Assembly (NCBI GenBank): GCA_947372865.1
Contig: CANBVJ010000013.1
Coordinates: 1-61,780, forward strand
From: Comamonadaceae bacterium
GTDB taxonomy: Bacteria > Pseudomonadota > Gammaproteobacteria > Burkholderiales > Burkholderiaceae_C
Length of the DNA: 61,780 bases
Direction: 5' to 3'
The notes beneath the pieces are model-generated. The model had not been told where the DNA came from and did not search any database. It saw nothing but the letters and a program-made list of their open reading frames with translations. Positions within the stretch are counted from its first letter, which is position 1; each line of letters opens with the position of its first letter. Made by a program: the position numbers and the translations under genes. Below, piece by piece: positions 27,518 to 37,382 of the stretch.

Positions 27518-28415
27518 GCGTGGCCAGCGGCTCAGAAGCAGGGACTGGTGCCGGGCCTGACATCGGGACCGAAAGCGTCTGGCGCACGGCTGCCTTGTCG
27601 CCTGCGCTGGCAAACTTGCTGTATTTGCCCAGCATGCCCACCAACTGGCCGTAGACGCGCGGCGCGCCGGCAATGCATTCCTGCTGGTCCAAAAAGTCGG
27701 CCTCACCTGTGAAGTTGCCCACCAGGCCGCCGGCCTCGGTCACCAACAGCGAGCCTGCGGCCACGTCCCAGGGTTGCAGGCCGCGCTCAAAAAAGCCGTC
27801 GGTGTAACCCGCAGCCACATAGGCCAGGTCCAGCGCGGCGGCGCCAGGGCGGCGAATGCCAGCGGTGCGCTGCATCACGTCGCCCATCATGGCCAGGTAT
27901 TCCTGGAAGTTGTCGCCTTCGCGGAACGGAAAACCGGTAGAAATCAGGCAGCCCTTGAGTTCGGTGCGCTTGGACACGCGAATGCGCCGGTCGTTCAAAA
28001 AAGCGCCCCGGCCCCGGGTGGCGGTGAACAAGTCGTTGCGGGTGGGGTCGTAGACCACGGCTTGTTCGACCTTGCCATTGACTGCCAGCGCAATGCTCAC
28101 GCAGTAAACGGGCAGGCCGTGGATGAAGTTGGTGGTGCCGTCCAGCGGATCGATGATCCAGACGAATTCGGAGTCTTGGGCGCCGTGTTCACGGCCGGAT
28201 TCTTCGGCCCAGATGGCGTGGCCGGGGTAGGCCGCCAGCAGGGTGTCGATGATCGCTTTTTCTGCAGCGTGGTCCACTTCGGTGACGAAGTCGTTCGCCT
28301 TCTTTTGGGAGATTCGGACCGATTCAATGTCCAGCGCGGCGCGGTTGATGATGTTGCCAGCGGCGCGAGCGGCCTTGATGGCCACATTGATCATGGGGTG
28401 CAGATTGAGCGACAT
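27507..28415 (-). CDS. suhB: Inositol-1-monophosphatase family protein SuhB
   Basis: A Mg2+-dependent phosphatase of 302 residues. Metal-binding motifs are [30 protein letters not shown] and [16 protein letters not shown]. In E. coli SuhB also binds RNA polymerase and NusA in ribosomal RNA antitermination, and that role may hold here. The C-terminus carries about 30 extra residues rich in Pro, Ala and Ser compared with the E. coli protein. The MSLNLHP start at 28415 matches the family; a longer frame reaches 28496. It is divergent from trmJ. Confidence 0.95.
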   Translation of the reverse strand: MSLNLHPMINVAIKAARAAGNIINRAALDIESVRISQKKANDFVTEVDHAAEKAIIDTLLAAYPGHAIWAEESGREHGAQDSEFVWIIDPLDGTTNFIHGLPVYCVSIALAVNGKVEQAVVYDPTRNDLFTATRGRGAFLNDRRIRVSKRTELKGCLISTGFPFREGDNFQEYLAMMGDVMQRTAGIRRPGAAALDLAYVAAGYTDGFFERGLQPWDVAAGSLLVTEAGGLVGNFTGEADFLDQQECIAGAPRVYGQLVGMLGKYSKFASAGDKAAVRQTLSVPMSGPAPVPASEPLATPTE

Positions 28416-28528
28416 AGATTGTGGGGTGAAGAACGAATAATGGGTCGCACTGGCGATGCAGCGGCGGCGGGCTTGGCCAAAACGTAGGGCACGCAAGGCG
28501 ACAATAGCCGGATTTTACCCGCCCATCC

Positions 28529-29371
28529 ATGTCCGCTGATTCGCCTCCCACCACCACGACCGGTTTGCACACCCGTTTCATCCTGATTCAGACCAGCCAC
28601 GCCGGCAATGTGGGCGCGGCAGCGCGCGCCATGAAGACCATGGGTTTTGACGATCTGGTGCTGGTAGCACCCCGCTGGGCCAACGTGTTGCGCCGCGAAG
28701 AAACCATACAGCGCGCCAGCGGCGCCCTGGACGTGCTGGAAAAATGCCGCATCGTCGATACTCTGGACGAGGCCCTGGACGGCGTAGACCATCTGTGTGC
28801 CACCGCCATGACGCCGCGCGACTTTGGCCCACCCACCCGCTGGCCGCGCGAGCACTTTGCGCAGTTGATGGCCGCACCCGTGCCTTCTACTGCTGACGCT
28901 GATGCCGCAGCAAGCCGCCCCGCAGGTGTGGCGTTTTTGTTCGGCTCCGAGCGCTTTGGCATGCGCAACGAGGACGTTTACCGCTGCCACGCTTGCCTGA
29001 GCATTCCCAGCAACCCGCAGTTTGGTTCGCTCAATATTGGCGCTGCGCTGCAGGTGATTGCGTATGAGTGGCGTCTGGCGCTGGGTGGTTTTGGGCCGCA
29101 CGCGCAAACGCCCACCGGGGTGCTTGCCGACGCCGCCCAGGTCGCGGGCATGCTCACGCACCTGGAGCATGCCTTGGTCGAACTGGGCTTTCTGGACCCG
29201 GCGGCGCCCAAAAAGCTCATGCCGCGCCTGAACCAGCTCTTCAACCGCGCCGCTGTGACGCAAGAAGAAATCCACATCCTGCGCGGCATTGCAAAAGCAG
29301 TCATGCAGCAATCGACCCAGTTGCGTGCGGGCAAAACCCCGGTCGCTGCCGACGGCGGCGCCAAGGGATAG
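28529..29371 (+). CDS. trmJ: tRNA (cytidine/uridine-2'-O-)-methyltransferase TrmJ
   Basis: A SPOUT-class RNA methyltransferase of 280 residues that modifies the ribose at position 32 of tRNAs. Signatures are [19 protein letters not shown] near the N-terminus and the knot motifs [18 protein letters not shown] and [19 protein letters not shown]. The C-terminal about 80 residues are the TrmJ-specific extension. A low-complexity insert ([17 protein letters not shown]) separates two strands of the catalytic domain. cysE begins 10 bp downstream on the same strand. Confidence 0.93.
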   Translation: MSADSPPTTTTGLHTRFILIQTSHAGNVGAAARAMKTMGFDDLVLVAPRWANVLRREETIQRASGALDVLEKCRIVDTLDEALDGVDHLCATAMTPRDFGPPTRWPREHFAQLMAAPVPSTADADAAASRPAGVAFLFGSERFGMRNEDVYRCHACLSIPSNPQFGSLNIGAALQVIAYEWRLALGGFGPHAQTPTGVLADAAQVAGMLTHLEHALVELGFLDPAAPKKLMPRLNQLFNRAAVTQEEIHILRGIAKAVMQQSTQLRAGKTPVAADGGAKG

Positions 29372-29381
29372 ACTCTTAGAC

Positions 29382-30149
29382 ATGTTTTCTCGTATCCGCT
29401 CCGACATCCAATGCATTCTTGACCGCGACCCGGCCGCGCGCAGCACCTGGGAGGTCATCACCTGCTACCCCGGTCTGCACGCGGTGGTCTTGCACCGCCC
29501 GGCGCACTGGTTTTGGACCCACGGCTTTCAATGGCTGGGGCGTTTTACCTCGCACATCGCTCGGTTTTTGACCGGCATTGAAATCCACCCCGGCGCCAAA
29601 ATCGGCGACCGCGTGTTTTTTGACCACGCCATGGGCACGGTCGTGGGCGAGACCGCTGAGATTGGCGACGGCTGCACGATTTACCAGGGCGTCACCTTGG
29701 GTGGAACCTCGCTTTACAAAGGTGCCAAGCGCCACCCCACTTTGGGCAAAGATGTGGTGGTCAGCGCCGGGGCCAAAGTTTTGGGTGGCTTTGAGGTGGG
29801 GGACGGCGCCAAGATCGGCAGCAACGCGGTGGTCATCAAACCCGTTCCTGCAGGCGCCACCGCCGTGGGCATTCCGGCGCGCATCATCCAAAGCAAAGCG
29901 GGTGAGAGCGCCGACGTGGCCGCGCAGCAACCCAAGTTCAGCGCCTACGGCATCACCCAAGAAGACGACCCCGTCAGCCAAGCCCTGCGCGGCCTGATCG
30001 ACAGTGCTTCGAGCCAAGACCACCAGATCGCCATGCTGTGGCAGGCGCTGGAAAAACTCTGCCAGCAACAACAGGTGCAAATGCCCGGCGACGCCGCGCG
30101 CAGTGAGTGTTTTGAGGCCGAGCGCCTCAACCAACTGGTAGGAAAGTAA
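29382..30149 (+). CDS. cysE: Serine O-acetyltransferase
   Basis: Makes O-acetylserine from serine and acetyl-CoA, the first step of cysteine synthesis. The 255-residue protein has an N-terminal helical part ([19 protein letters not shown]) and then a left-handed beta helix of hexapeptide repeats. The catalytic region is [20 protein letters not shown], followed by YQGVTLGG and [20 protein letters not shown]. The start at 29382 fits the short CysE subclass. The stop codon abuts the stop of the convergent mog gene with no spacer. Confidence 0.96.
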   Translation: MFSRIRSDIQCILDRDPAARSTWEVITCYPGLHAVVLHRPAHWFWTHGFQWLGRFTSHIARFLTGIEIHPGAKIGDRVFFDHAMGTVVGETAEIGDGCTIYQGVTLGGTSLYKGAKRHPTLGKDVVVSAGAKVLGGFEVGDGAKIGSNAVVIKPVPAGATAVGIPARIIQSKAGESADVAAQQPKFSAYGITQEDDPVSQALRGLIDSASSQDHQIAMLWQALEKLCQQQQVQMPGDAARSECFEAERLNQLVGK

Positions 30150-30770
30150 TCAGCCCACGCGCGGCGCACGTTGCGCGGTTTTGGGGCGAAAGGCTTTGCA
30201 CACCGCGTCCACGGTTTCCAGGTAAGGCCCGCCAATCAGGTCAATGCAATAGGGCACGGCGGCAAAAATGCCGGGCACTTGGGACGCGCCGGTCTCGTCT
30301 TTCAGGCCTTCGAGCGTTTGCGCGATCGACTTGGGTTGGCCTGGCAGGTTGATGATCAGGCTCTTGCCCCGGATCACCGCCACCTGGCGCGACAAAATTG
30401 CCGTAGGTACAAAGTGCAGACTGATTTGGCGCATTTGCTCGCCAAAACCGGGCATTTCCTTGTGTGCCACGGCCAGCGTAGCTTCGGGTGTGACGTCGCG
30501 CAGGGCCGGGCCGGTGCCGCCGGTGGTGAGCACCAGGCTGCAGCCTGCGTCCACCAGTTCAATCAGGGCGGCGCTGATGCCAGGCTGCTCGTCAGGAATC
30601 AACCGCGCCTCAAAGGTGATGGGGTTGATCAGCGCGCTGCGCAGCCAGTCTTGCAGCGCGGGCAAACCCAGGTCTTGGTAGACACCGCTGCTGGCGCGGT
30701 CGCTGATGGACACGATGCCGATCTTGACGGCCTCGGGTGGCGCGGCATCTGCAGGCGCGCTTCGGCTCAT
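30150..30770 (-). CDS. mog: Molybdopterin adenylyltransferase (MogA/MoaB family)
   Basis: Activates molybdopterin by adenylylation before molybdenum insertion. The 206-residue protein has the family core SISDRASSGVYQDLGLPAL, CSLVLTTGGTGPALRDVTPEAT, and the loop IRGKSLIINLPGQPKSIAQ. It overlaps darP upstream by 4 bp. The window also contains a molybdenum-hydroxylase pair (35.1-37.9 kb) that would need this cofactor. Confidence 0.92.
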   Translation of the reverse strand: MSRSAPADAAPPEAVKIGIVSISDRASSGVYQDLGLPALQDWLRSALINPITFEARLIPDEQPGISAALIELVDAGCSLVLTTGGTGPALRDVTPEATLAVAHKEMPGFGEQMRQISLHFVPTAILSRQVAVIRGKSLIINLPGQPKSIAQTLEGLKDETGASQVPGIFAAVPYCIDLIGGPYLETVDAVCKAFRPKTAQRAPRVG

Positions 30771-31420
30771 GCATCGGCTCCGGGGTTGGTGGGCGGCAGT
30801 TCCTCGTCGTCCACATTGTTTTCACCCAGCAACTGGGCGCGCAGCAATTGAAAGATGTCGCGGTAAGCGCGGCCGTGGCGCTGGGCTTCGCCCGGGCGCT
30901 CGGGCACCGCGTCCTTGCGCGCCTGGCGCACCAGGGCGCGCAGTTGCTGGCTGTCGGTGGACGGGCTCAGGGTGATCCACTGGCCCAGCGCATCGTCGTC
31001 GGCCAGCAGGCGGTCGCGCCACATCTCAGCCTGGTGCAGGGTTTGCGTTTCCAGGGCTGAGGGCGTGTGTTGCTCCACCAGCGCAGTGCGAATGGCCTCG
31101 TGCTTTTCGGGCTCCAACTTGCGCATGAGCTTGCCGATGAACTGCATCTGGCGGCGCTTGCCCTCAAAGTTGGTGATGCGCTTGGATTCGGCCAGGGCTT
31201 CGACCAGCTTTTCCGGCAGGTCCAGGCGCAGCAGCAGTTCGGTGCGCAAGGTCAGCAGGTCTTCACCCAGCTTTTGCACTTCGGTGCTTTCGCGTTTAAG
31301 GTCAGTACGGGTCGCTTCGTCCGTGCCTTTGAGTTCGCGCTTGTATTCCAGATCCAGCGCGCTGCCCTCGGCGACGAACTGGCCTTTGACGAAGTAGCCT
31401 TTTTTTAATTTTCTTGACAT
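30767..31420 (-). CDS. darP: Ribosome-associated protein DarP (YjgA/DUF615)
   Basis: A 217-residue, highly charged helical protein of the DUF615 family. In E. coli it assists late 50S subunit assembly. Characteristic stretches are SRKLKKGYFVKGQFVAEG, LLLRLDLPEKLVEALAESKR and ITNFEGKRRQMQFIGKLMRK. The ATG at 31420 is used rather than a TTG two codons upstream. Only 22 bp separate it from the divergent pmbA start, so its promoter must overlap pmbA. Confidence 0.92.
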   Translation of the reverse strand: MSRKLKKGYFVKGQFVAEGSALDLEYKRELKGTDEATRTDLKRESTEVQKLGEDLLTLRTELLLRLDLPEKLVEALAESKRITNFEGKRRQMQFIGKLMRKLEPEKHEAIRTALVEQHTPSALETQTLHQAEMWRDRLLADDDALGQWITLSPSTDSQQLRALVRQARKDAVPERPGEAQRHGRAYRDIFQLLRAQLLGENNVDDEELPPTNPGADA

Positions 31421-31442
31421 AGCCAAGTATCATAGCTTCCGC

Positions 31443-32843
31443 ATGAAAAAACCAAAAACCTCCCCCAAAGCGCTCGCTTCCACACCCCTGCCGGGTTTTG
31501 CTTACAGCCGCGCATTTTTTGAATCTCGCGTGGACGCCAGCCTCAAGGCGGCCAAAAAGCTGGGTGCGTCCGACGCCGCTGCCGAAGTGTCCGAAGGCTG
31601 CGGCCTGAGCGTGTCGGTGCGCAACGGTGAGCTGGAAAACGTGGAGCGCAACCGCGACAAGTCTTTGGGCGTGACGGTTTACCTGGGCAAGCGCCGGGGC
31701 AACGCCAGCACCTCTGATTTTTCGGACGCGGCCATCGCGCAAACCGTGCGCGCAGCCTATGACATCGCCCGCTTTACCGCCGAAGACCCGTTTGCCAGCC
31801 TGCCCGCGGCCAAAGACATTTGCCCGGCAGATGAACGCGAGCGCGACCTTGATTTGTTCCACCCCTGGGCCGTAACGAGCGCCGAAGCCGCCGAGATTGC
31901 CTTGCAATGTGAAGGCGCCGCCCTGTCGGTGGACAAGCGCATCACCAACAGCGAAGGCGCTGCCGTTTCAGCCCAGCAGTCGCACTTCTTTACCGCCCAC
32001 ACCAACGGCTTTCGCGGCGGCTATGCCAGCTCGCGCCATTCGCTGTCGGTCTCGCCCATCGCTGGCAAGGGCAAAGACATGCAGCGCGACGGCTGGTACA
32101 GCTCCATGCGCCGCGCCTCAGACCTGGCCTCGCCTGAACAGGTTGGCCGCTACGCCGCCGAGCGCGCCCTGAGCCGCCTCAAATCCCGCAAGATCGCCAC
32201 CACCGAATGCCCCGTGTTGTTTGAGTCACCCATGGCTGCTGGCCTCTTGGGCGCCTTGGTGCAAGCGGTCAGCGGCGGCGCGCTCTACCGCAAAAGCTCG
32301 TTTTTGCTCAATTCGCTGGGCAAACCGGTGTTGCCCAAGCACATGGACTTGTTTGAAGACCCGTTTGTCATGGGCGGCAAAGGCAGCTCACCCTTTGACG
32401 AAGAAGGCGTGCGCGTGCAAGCCCGCCAGGTGGTGGAAGCCGGGCGCCTGCAAGGCTACTTTTTAAGCAGCTACACCGCGCGCAAACTCGGCATGCAAAC
32501 CACGGGCAACGCCGGGGGCTCGCACAACCTGGTGCTGCGCTCGCGCCACACCCGTGCGGGCGACGACCTTGACGCCATGATCCGTAAACTCGGCACCGGC
32601 CTGCTGGTCACGGAGCTCATGGGCCAGGGCGTGAACTACGTCACCGGCGACTATTCCCGGGGCGCCAGCGGCTTTTGGGTCGAAAACGGCCAGATCGCCT
32701 ATCCCGTTCACGAAATCACCATCGCCGGCAACATGAAAACCATGCTGCGCGGCATTGAGGCGGTGGGCGCCGACGCCTACAACTACGGCGCCAAGACGGT
32801 GGGGTCTATTTTGGTGAACCGGATGAAGGTGGCGGGGTCGTAA
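31443..32843 (+). CDS. pmbA: Metalloprotease subunit PmbA (TldE)
   Basis: Partner of TldD in a cytoplasmic heterodimeric metalloprotease that matures microcin-type peptides and degrades unfolded peptides. The 466-residue protein shows family signatures SVRNGELENVERNRDKSLGV, LFHPWAVTSAEAAEIAL, and the C-terminal TELMGQGVNYVTGDYSRGAS and HEITIAGNMKTMLRGIEAVG. PmbA lacks the HExxxH metal site of TldD, and none is seen here. tldD is not in the window. Start separation from darP is only 22 bp. Confidence 0.95.
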   Translation: MKKPKTSPKALASTPLPGFAYSRAFFESRVDASLKAAKKLGASDAAAEVSEGCGLSVSVRNGELENVERNRDKSLGVTVYLGKRRGNASTSDFSDAAIAQTVRAAYDIARFTAEDPFASLPAAKDICPADERERDLDLFHPWAVTSAEAAEIALQCEGAALSVDKRITNSEGAAVSAQQSHFFTAHTNGFRGGYASSRHSLSVSPIAGKGKDMQRDGWYSSMRRASDLASPEQVGRYAAERALSRLKSRKIATTECPVLFESPMAAGLLGALVQAVSGGALYRKSSFLLNSLGKPVLPKHMDLFEDPFVMGGKGSSPFDEEGVRVQARQVVEAGRLQGYFLSSYTARKLGMQTTGNAGGSHNLVLRSRHTRAGDDLDAMIRKLGTGLLVTELMGQGVNYVTGDYSRGASGFWVENGQIAYPVHEITIAGNMKTMLRGIEAVGADAYNYGAKTVGSILVNRMKVAGS

Positions 32844-32894
32844 GCGGCAGTCGCCAGGCTGCCACTGGCCTAAAGCGCTGCTCAAAGGTGCGAC

Positions 32895-33341
32895 TTATCC
32901 CGCCAGCGCCGACTTCACCGCCGCCGATACCGAAGACATTTCGGCCTTGCCCGCCAGGCGCGTCTTGACCACGCCCATCACCTTGCCCATGTCGCCGGGG
33001 CCTGACGCGCCCATTTCCACCACGATCGCCTTGACCGCAGCAAGCACTTCGTCGGCCGACATGCGTTGGGGTAGGTAGGCCTGCAACACAGTGATCTCAG
33101 CGGCTTCCTTGTCGGCCAGATCTTGGCGCGCGGCGGACTCGAATGCGGCAATCGAGTCTTTGCGTTGTTTGATGAGTTTGTCCACCAGCCCCACCACGGC
33201 GGCGTCGTCCAGCACGATGCGTTCGTCCACTTCTCGCTGCTTGCAGGCGGCCAGCAGCAAGCGGATGGTGCCCAAGCGCTCGCTGTCTTTGGCACGCATG
33301 GCGGTTTTCATATCTTCGGTAATCTGGTCTTTAAGCGACAT
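32895..33341 (-). CDS. YqeY-like protein (GatB/YqeY domain)
   Basis: A 148-residue helical protein of the YqeY family, related to the tail domain of GatB, possibly a tRNA-binding accessory protein. Family markers are MKTAMRAKDSERLGTIRLLL, VVGLVDKLIKQRKDSIAAFE and the C-terminal GPGDMGKVMGVVKTRLAGKA. It follows rpsU on the same strand, the order usual in Burkholderiales, but here dnaG is not next. The function is not established experimentally to my knowledge. Confidence 0.92.
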   Translation of the reverse strand: MSLKDQITEDMKTAMRAKDSERLGTIRLLLAACKQREVDERIVLDDAAVVGLVDKLIKQRKDSIAAFESAARQDLADKEAAEITVLQAYLPQRMSADEVLAAVKAIVVEMGASGPGDMGKVMGVVKTRLAGKAEMSSVSAAVKSALAG

Positions 33342-33376
33342 GGCCTTAGGCTCCTGCGGATGGGGGGTAAGAAGTT

Positions 33377-33413
33377 AAAAAAGCCCGCCGGAGCGTCCCC
33401 AGGCGAGCTTTTT
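33377..33413 (-). terminator. Rho-independent terminator between rpsU and yqeY
   Basis: On the minus strand AAAAAGC-T-CGCC pairs with GGCG-G-GCTTTTTT around a 12-nt loop, ending in a T-run. It follows rpsU and sits about 35 bp before the yqeY start, so it would end or attenuate rpsU transcription. Confidence 0.7.
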
Positions 33414-33420
33414 GTGCTTT

Positions 33421-33439
33421 AGAAGCCCTGAGGGCTTCT
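33421..33439 (-). repeat. Second hairpin directly after rpsU
   Basis: AGAAGCCC-TGA-GGGCTTCT forms a perfect 8-bp stem with a 3-nt loop, 14 bp after the rpsU stop and just before the terminator. It probably protects the small rpsU mRNA 3' end or adds to termination. Confidence 0.55.
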
Positions 33440-33453
33440 GTCGCAAAAGAAAC

Positions 33454-33666
33454 TTAGAACAGTTTCTTGGGCAACTGCATGCTGCGAATGCGCTTGTAGT
33501 TGCGCTTCACGGCAGCGGCTTTTTTGCGCTTGCGAATGGCGGTGGGCTTTTCGTAGAACTCGCGGGCGCGCAAGTCAGTCAGCAAACCGAGCTTCTCGAT
33601 AGTGCGTTTAAAGCGGCGCAGTGCGACGTCAAAGGGTTCGTTCTCTTTTACACGGATCGTGGTCAT
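33454..33666 (-). CDS. rpsU: 30S ribosomal protein S21
   Basis: A 70-residue, strongly basic ribosomal protein. It reads [20 protein letters not shown] at the start and ends in [12 protein letters not shown], the standard S21 pattern. S21 helps base pairing of mRNA with 16S rRNA during initiation. It is a monocistronic-looking unit with a TATAAT upstream (33795-33800) and hairpins downstream, then yqeY. Confidence 0.98.
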   Translation of the reverse strand: MTTIRVKENEPFDVALRRFKRTIEKLGLLTDLRAREFYEKPTAIRKRKKAAAVKRNYKRIRSMQLPKKLF

Positions 33667-33794
33667 TACGTAATGGTGTCCAAAATATGCCGACGAAGGT
33701 CATGGTGGAAGATCGGGCCACCCATGCCACGTTCGGCGAAGTTCCCCGCTATTAAAGTTGATCAGGCAGCGGGGGTTTGCCAGCAAAGCCTCGG

Positions 33795-33800
33795 ATTATA
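33795..33800 (-). promoter_or_regulatory. Candidate -10 element of the rpsU promoter
   Basis: A perfect TATAAT on the minus strand about 130 bp upstream of rpsU, in the gap after the flavoprotein gene. No convincing -35 is seen at 16-18 bp spacing, so this is only the -10 half of a promoter. The leader would be about 120 nt. Confidence 0.4.
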
Positions 33801-33811
33801 GCCCTGACGGA

Positions 33812-35080
33812 TCAGGCTTTTGGCACTTTAAGGCTGTCGGCCAGTGCAATTGCGCACGCATGTGCGCTGGCCCAGGCCCATTGGAAGTTGTAGCCGCCCA
33901 GCCAGCCGGTCACATCCACCACTTCGCCAATGAAATAAAGGCCTTTTTGGCGCGACTCCAGCGTCTGGCTGGAAAGCACCCCGGTGCTTACACCCCCGGC
34001 GGTGACTTCGGCCTTGCGGTAGCCCTCGGTGCCGTCGGGGGTGATTTCCCAGCGGCTCACGCGCTCGGCCAGGGCGGTGAGCGCCTTGTCAGGCGTGTCG
34101 GCCACATTGCGGTCCCAGGGCTGGCCCAGTGCTTTTCCCTGTTCTACCCAGGTGTCGGCCAAGCGGGCGGGCAAGACGGCGGCCAGTTCATTGGCCAGCA
34201 GCTTGCGCGAGTGCGTTTTGGCTTGCACGAGCTGCTGCGCAACATCAGTCTGCGGCGCCAGGTTCAGGCGGATCGGCGTGTTGGGCTGCCAGTAGCTCGA
34301 AATCTGCAACACCCCCGGGCCGCTCAGGCCCCGGTGGGTGAACAACAAGTCTTCGTTGAACGCCATGGCCGCTTTTTTGCTGCCTGTGGCAATTTGCACC
34401 GGCAGCGACAGGCCGGCCAACTGCGCGAAAGGCGCCCAATCGGCCTCATCAAAGGTGAGCGACACCAGCGCCGGGCGGGGCGCGACCAGTGGCAGTCCAA
34501 ACTGGCTGGCAATGCGGTAGCCAAAGTCGGTGGCGCCAATCTTGGGAATGGACAGACCGCCGGTGGCAATCACCACGGAGTTGCAAGCCACCGGGCCCTG
34601 GCTGGTGTCAAGCAAATAGCGGGGCTCGGGCGGGCTGGTTTGCGTGGCCTCGCCATTGGCGTCCACGGGCGCCGCGCGCAGCGACTTGATGCTGCAGGGC
34701 TGCCAGCGGGTGACGCCGCCGGTGGCGCATTCGGCCAAAAGTACGTTGATGATGTCTTCTGCCGAGCGGTCGCAAAAGAGCTGGCCCTTGTGCTTTTCAT
34801 GGAAAGCTACGCCGTGCTTTTGCAACAGGTCCAGAAAATCGCGCGGCGTGTAGCGCGACAGCGCCGAGCGGCAAAAGTGCGGGTTGTCGCTCAAGAAGTT
34901 GGCCGGCGTGGTGTCCAGGTTGGTGAAGTTGCAGCGTCCGCCGCCTGAGATGCGGATTTTTTCCGCCACTTTTTCGGCGTGGTCGATCACCAGAACATTC
35001 AGGCCACGCTGGCCCGCCGCTCCAGCACAAAACAAACCGGCAGCGCCTGCGCCTACCACCACCACGTCAAAAAATTGCAT
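33812..35080 (-). CDS. HI0933-family NAD(P)/FAD-dependent oxidoreductase
   Basis: A 422-residue flavoprotein with an N-terminal FAD-binding Rossmann fold (VVVVGAGAAGLFCAGAAGQR). The HI0933 signature ISGGGRCNFTN follows, then VVIATGGLSIPKIGATDFGY and the C-terminal YFIGEVVDVTGWLGGYNFQW, AWASAHACA. Related BaiN/YhiN proteins are predicted flavin oxidoreductases; the physiological substrate here is unknown. It is read as a single gene with its own 28-bp gap from the downstream end of the molybdenum hydroxylase. Confidence 0.92.
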   Translation of the reverse strand: MQFFDVVVVGAGAAGLFCAGAAGQRGLNVLVIDHAEKVAEKIRISGGGRCNFTNLDTTPANFLSDNPHFCRSALSRYTPRDFLDLLQKHGVAFHEKHKGQLFCDRSAEDIINVLLAECATGGVTRWQPCSIKSLRAAPVDANGEATQTSPPEPRYLLDTSQGPVACNSVVIATGGLSIPKIGATDFGYRIASQFGLPLVAPRPALVSLTFDEADWAPFAQLAGLSLPVQIATGSKKAAMAFNEDLLFTHRGLSGPGVLQISSYWQPNTPIRLNLAPQTDVAQQLVQAKTHSRKLLANELAAVLPARLADTWVEQGKALGQPWDRNVADTPDKALTALAERVSRWEITPDGTEGYRKAEVTAGGVSTGVLSSQTLESRQKGLYFIGEVVDVTGWLGGYNFQWAWASAHACAIALADSLKVPKA

Positions 35081-35108
35081 GGAGGCGAGTGTAGGCGCAG
35101 GGTCAGGC

Positions 35109-37382
35109 TTAGGCCTGGGTCAACAGCGGCAGGCTGCGCAGGCGCTTACCCGTCAGGGCAAACATCGCGTTGGACACGGCGGGCGCCAAGGGCGGCAGGC
35201 CCGGTTCGCCCACGCCGCTGGGTTTACGCGTGCTGGCCATGATGTGCGTTTCCACCACCGGCGCATGTGCCATTTGCACCATGGGGTAGTTGGTGAAGTT
35301 GTTTTGCTGCACCACGCCCGCCACGATATCGATCTTGCCCCAGAGTGCGGCGGACAGGCCAAACACCACGGCGCTTTCCATTTGCTGGGCCACGATGCCG
35401 GGGTTGACCACGGTGCCGCAGTCAATGGCGCAGACCACGCGGTGTACGCGCGGCACGCCGTCTTGCACCGACACTTCGGCCACCTCTGCCACGATGGAGC
35501 CAAACGACTCATGCAGCGCAATGCCGCGTGCGTGGCCTGCTGGCAGGGCGCTGCCCCATTTCGCCTGCTCGGCCGCCAGATTGAGCACCGCCAGATAACG
35601 GGGCGCGGCCTGCAGCAGGCTGCGGCGAAATTCGAGCGGGTCTTTCTGGGTGGCAGCGGCGAGCTCGTCGATAAAGCTTTCTGAGAAAAACGCGTTGTGC
35701 GAATGTCCCACCGAACGCCAAAAGCCCACAGGAACGCCCATGTTGGTGGCCACGTGCGCCATGTGCTGGTGTTGAAAGCCATAGGGCAGGTCAAACAGGC
35801 CTTCGGACGTGGTTTTGTCGGGCAGGTCTACCGGGCCGGCCAGCAGGGGAACGGCGCGTTCCATCCAGCGCGGCGAAATGGCGTCGCCCGCCGACTTGAT
35901 GCGCAGGCTTTGCACCTGGCCTTGGGCGTCGAGCGTGGCTTTCAGGCGGGCTGCGTGCATGGGGCGGTAGAAGTCGTGTCCCATGTCTTCTTCGCGCGAC
36001 CACGCAAGTTGCACCGGTTTGCCACCCGTGGCCAGGGCTACTTTGACGGCCTGGGCAATAAAGTCCACCTCCAGCCGGCGACCAAAGCCACCGCCCAAGA
36101 GGGTGACGTGCACCACCACTTTGTCTACGGCCACACCTGCAGCTTTGGCAGCCGCCGCGCGTGCGGACGAGGGGATTTGCGTCGGGGCCCAGATTTCGAC
36201 CTTGCCGTCTTTGACCTGCGCGGTGCAGTTCATGGGCTCCATGGTGGCGTGGGCCAGGTAGGGTGCGGTGTAGCTGGCCTCAATCGTCTTGCCGCCTGAT
36301 TTTTCGGCGGCGGCTATATCGCCTTGCTCAAAGAAGGTGAATCCGCTCTCTTTGTCGAGCTGGCTTTGCAGGGTGGCGGCAATTTGCTGGCTGTCCAGAG
36401 CGCCTTGGGGGCGCTGCTGCCAGTTCGCCGTAACTGCCTGGGCGCCCTGGCGTGCGTGCCAGGTGGTTTTTGCCACCACCGCAAAGCCGGCGCTGGCGCC
36501 ATGCAGCGCGTCCAGCGCCACCACTTGCTGCACGCCGGGCAGGGCCAAGGCGGCTTTGGTGTCGAGCGCAGCGGCGCTGCCACCGAGCATCGGCGACAGG
36601 CGCACCGCAGCAAACAGCATCTCGGGCAGGCGTACGTCCAGGCCAAAAGTGGCGCTGCCGTTGGTCTTGCCGACCAGATCGGTGCGCGGGGCGGCGGTGC
36701 CAATCAGCTTCCAGTCCTTGCGCTCTTTGGGCGCCACGGTGCCCGGCGACGTGCCGGCGCCGGCTTGGGCAAATTCCCCGTAGTGGGCTGATTTGCCTGA
36801 GGCGTGCTGCAACTTGCCTTGTTGCACGGTGATTTCAGCGGCCGGTACTTTCCATTGGGCAGCGGCCGCGCCCACCAAGCTGGCGCGGGCGGTGGCCGCC
36901 GCCATACGCAGCGGCTCCCAGCCGTCAGACACGCTCGAAGACCCGCCGGTGGCGATGATGCCCAGTTCACGGCCGAGCTTGCCCACAATCCATTCGCCCA
37001 CTTTGACGGACGTGGGCTTGGCGCCACCTTCAGAGGCCATTGGATGAAAGGGCAGGCTGCCCAAAAGCATAGCCACGTTGCCGTAAATGGCGTCAGGCCC
37101 GGCTTGTTCCAGCCGGACTTGCGCCAGTGGCACGTCGAGTTCTTCGGCCACCAGCATGGACAAGGCGGTGTGCACGCCCTGGCCCATTTCGCTGCGCGGC
37201 ATGGCCAGCACCACGGTGCCATCTTGGGCGATCTTGATCCAGCCGTTAAGTGCCACTTCGTTTTGGGTGGCCAGCATGTTGTCGGGCTTGCCTAAGCGCG
37301 AGCGCGCGGGCATCACGCCCCAGCCCACGACCAGGGCGCCGGTTGCGCCCAGGGCGCTCAGTATCCAGGTGCGGCGCTTCAT
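35109..37382 (-). CDS. Molybdenum hydroxylase large subunit (isoquinoline 1-oxidoreductase beta-like)
   Basis: A 757-residue molybdopterin-binding subunit of the xanthine dehydrogenase family, IorB-type. The N-terminus [20 protein letters not shown] resembles a Tat signal, so the enzyme is probably exported folded. Motifs include [60 protein letters not shown] and the catalytic glutamate in [19 protein letters not shown] near the C-terminus. The MKRR start at 37382 overlaps the small-subunit gene by 4 bp. It hydroxylates an unknown aldehyde or N-heterocycle. No maturation (XdhC-like) or cytochrome partner gene adjoins. Confidence 0.9.
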   Translation of the reverse strand: MKRRTWILSALGATGALVVGWGVMPARSRLGKPDNMLATQNEVALNGWIKIAQDGTVVLAMPRSEMGQGVHTALSMLVAEELDVPLAQVRLEQAGPDAIYGNVAMLLGSLPFHPMASEGGAKPTSVKVGEWIVGKLGRELGIIATGGSSSVSDGWEPLRMAAATARASLVGAAAAQWKVPAAEITVQQGKLQHASGKSAHYGEFAQAGAGTSPGTVAPKERKDWKLIGTAAPRTDLVGKTNGSATFGLDVRLPEMLFAAVRLSPMLGGSAAALDTKAALALPGVQQVVALDALHGASAGFAVVAKTTWHARQGAQAVTANWQQRPQGALDSQQIAATLQSQLDKESGFTFFEQGDIAAAEKSGGKTIEASYTAPYLAHATMEPMNCTAQVKDGKVEIWAPTQIPSSARAAAAKAAGVAVDKVVVHVTLLGGGFGRRLEVDFIAQAVKVALATGGKPVQLAWSREEDMGHDFYRPMHAARLKATLDAQGQVQSLRIKSAGDAISPRWMERAVPLLAGPVDLPDKTTSEGLFDLPYGFQHQHMAHVATNMGVPVGFWRSVGHSHNAFFSESFIDELAAATQKDPLEFRRSLLQAAPRYLAVLNLAAEQAKWGSALPAGHARGIALHESFGSIVAEVAEVSVQDGVPRVHRVVCAIDCGTVVNPGIVAQQMESAVVFGLSAALWGKIDIVAGVVQQNNFTNYPMVQMAHAPVVETHIMASTRKPSGVGEPGLPPLAPAVSNAMFALTGKRLRSLPLLTQA

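Noticed and set aside
31414..31433. TTGACA and TATCAT hexamers in the darP-pmbA gap as a promoter
   Set aside because: The spacing is only 8 bp, far below the 16-18 bp needed.
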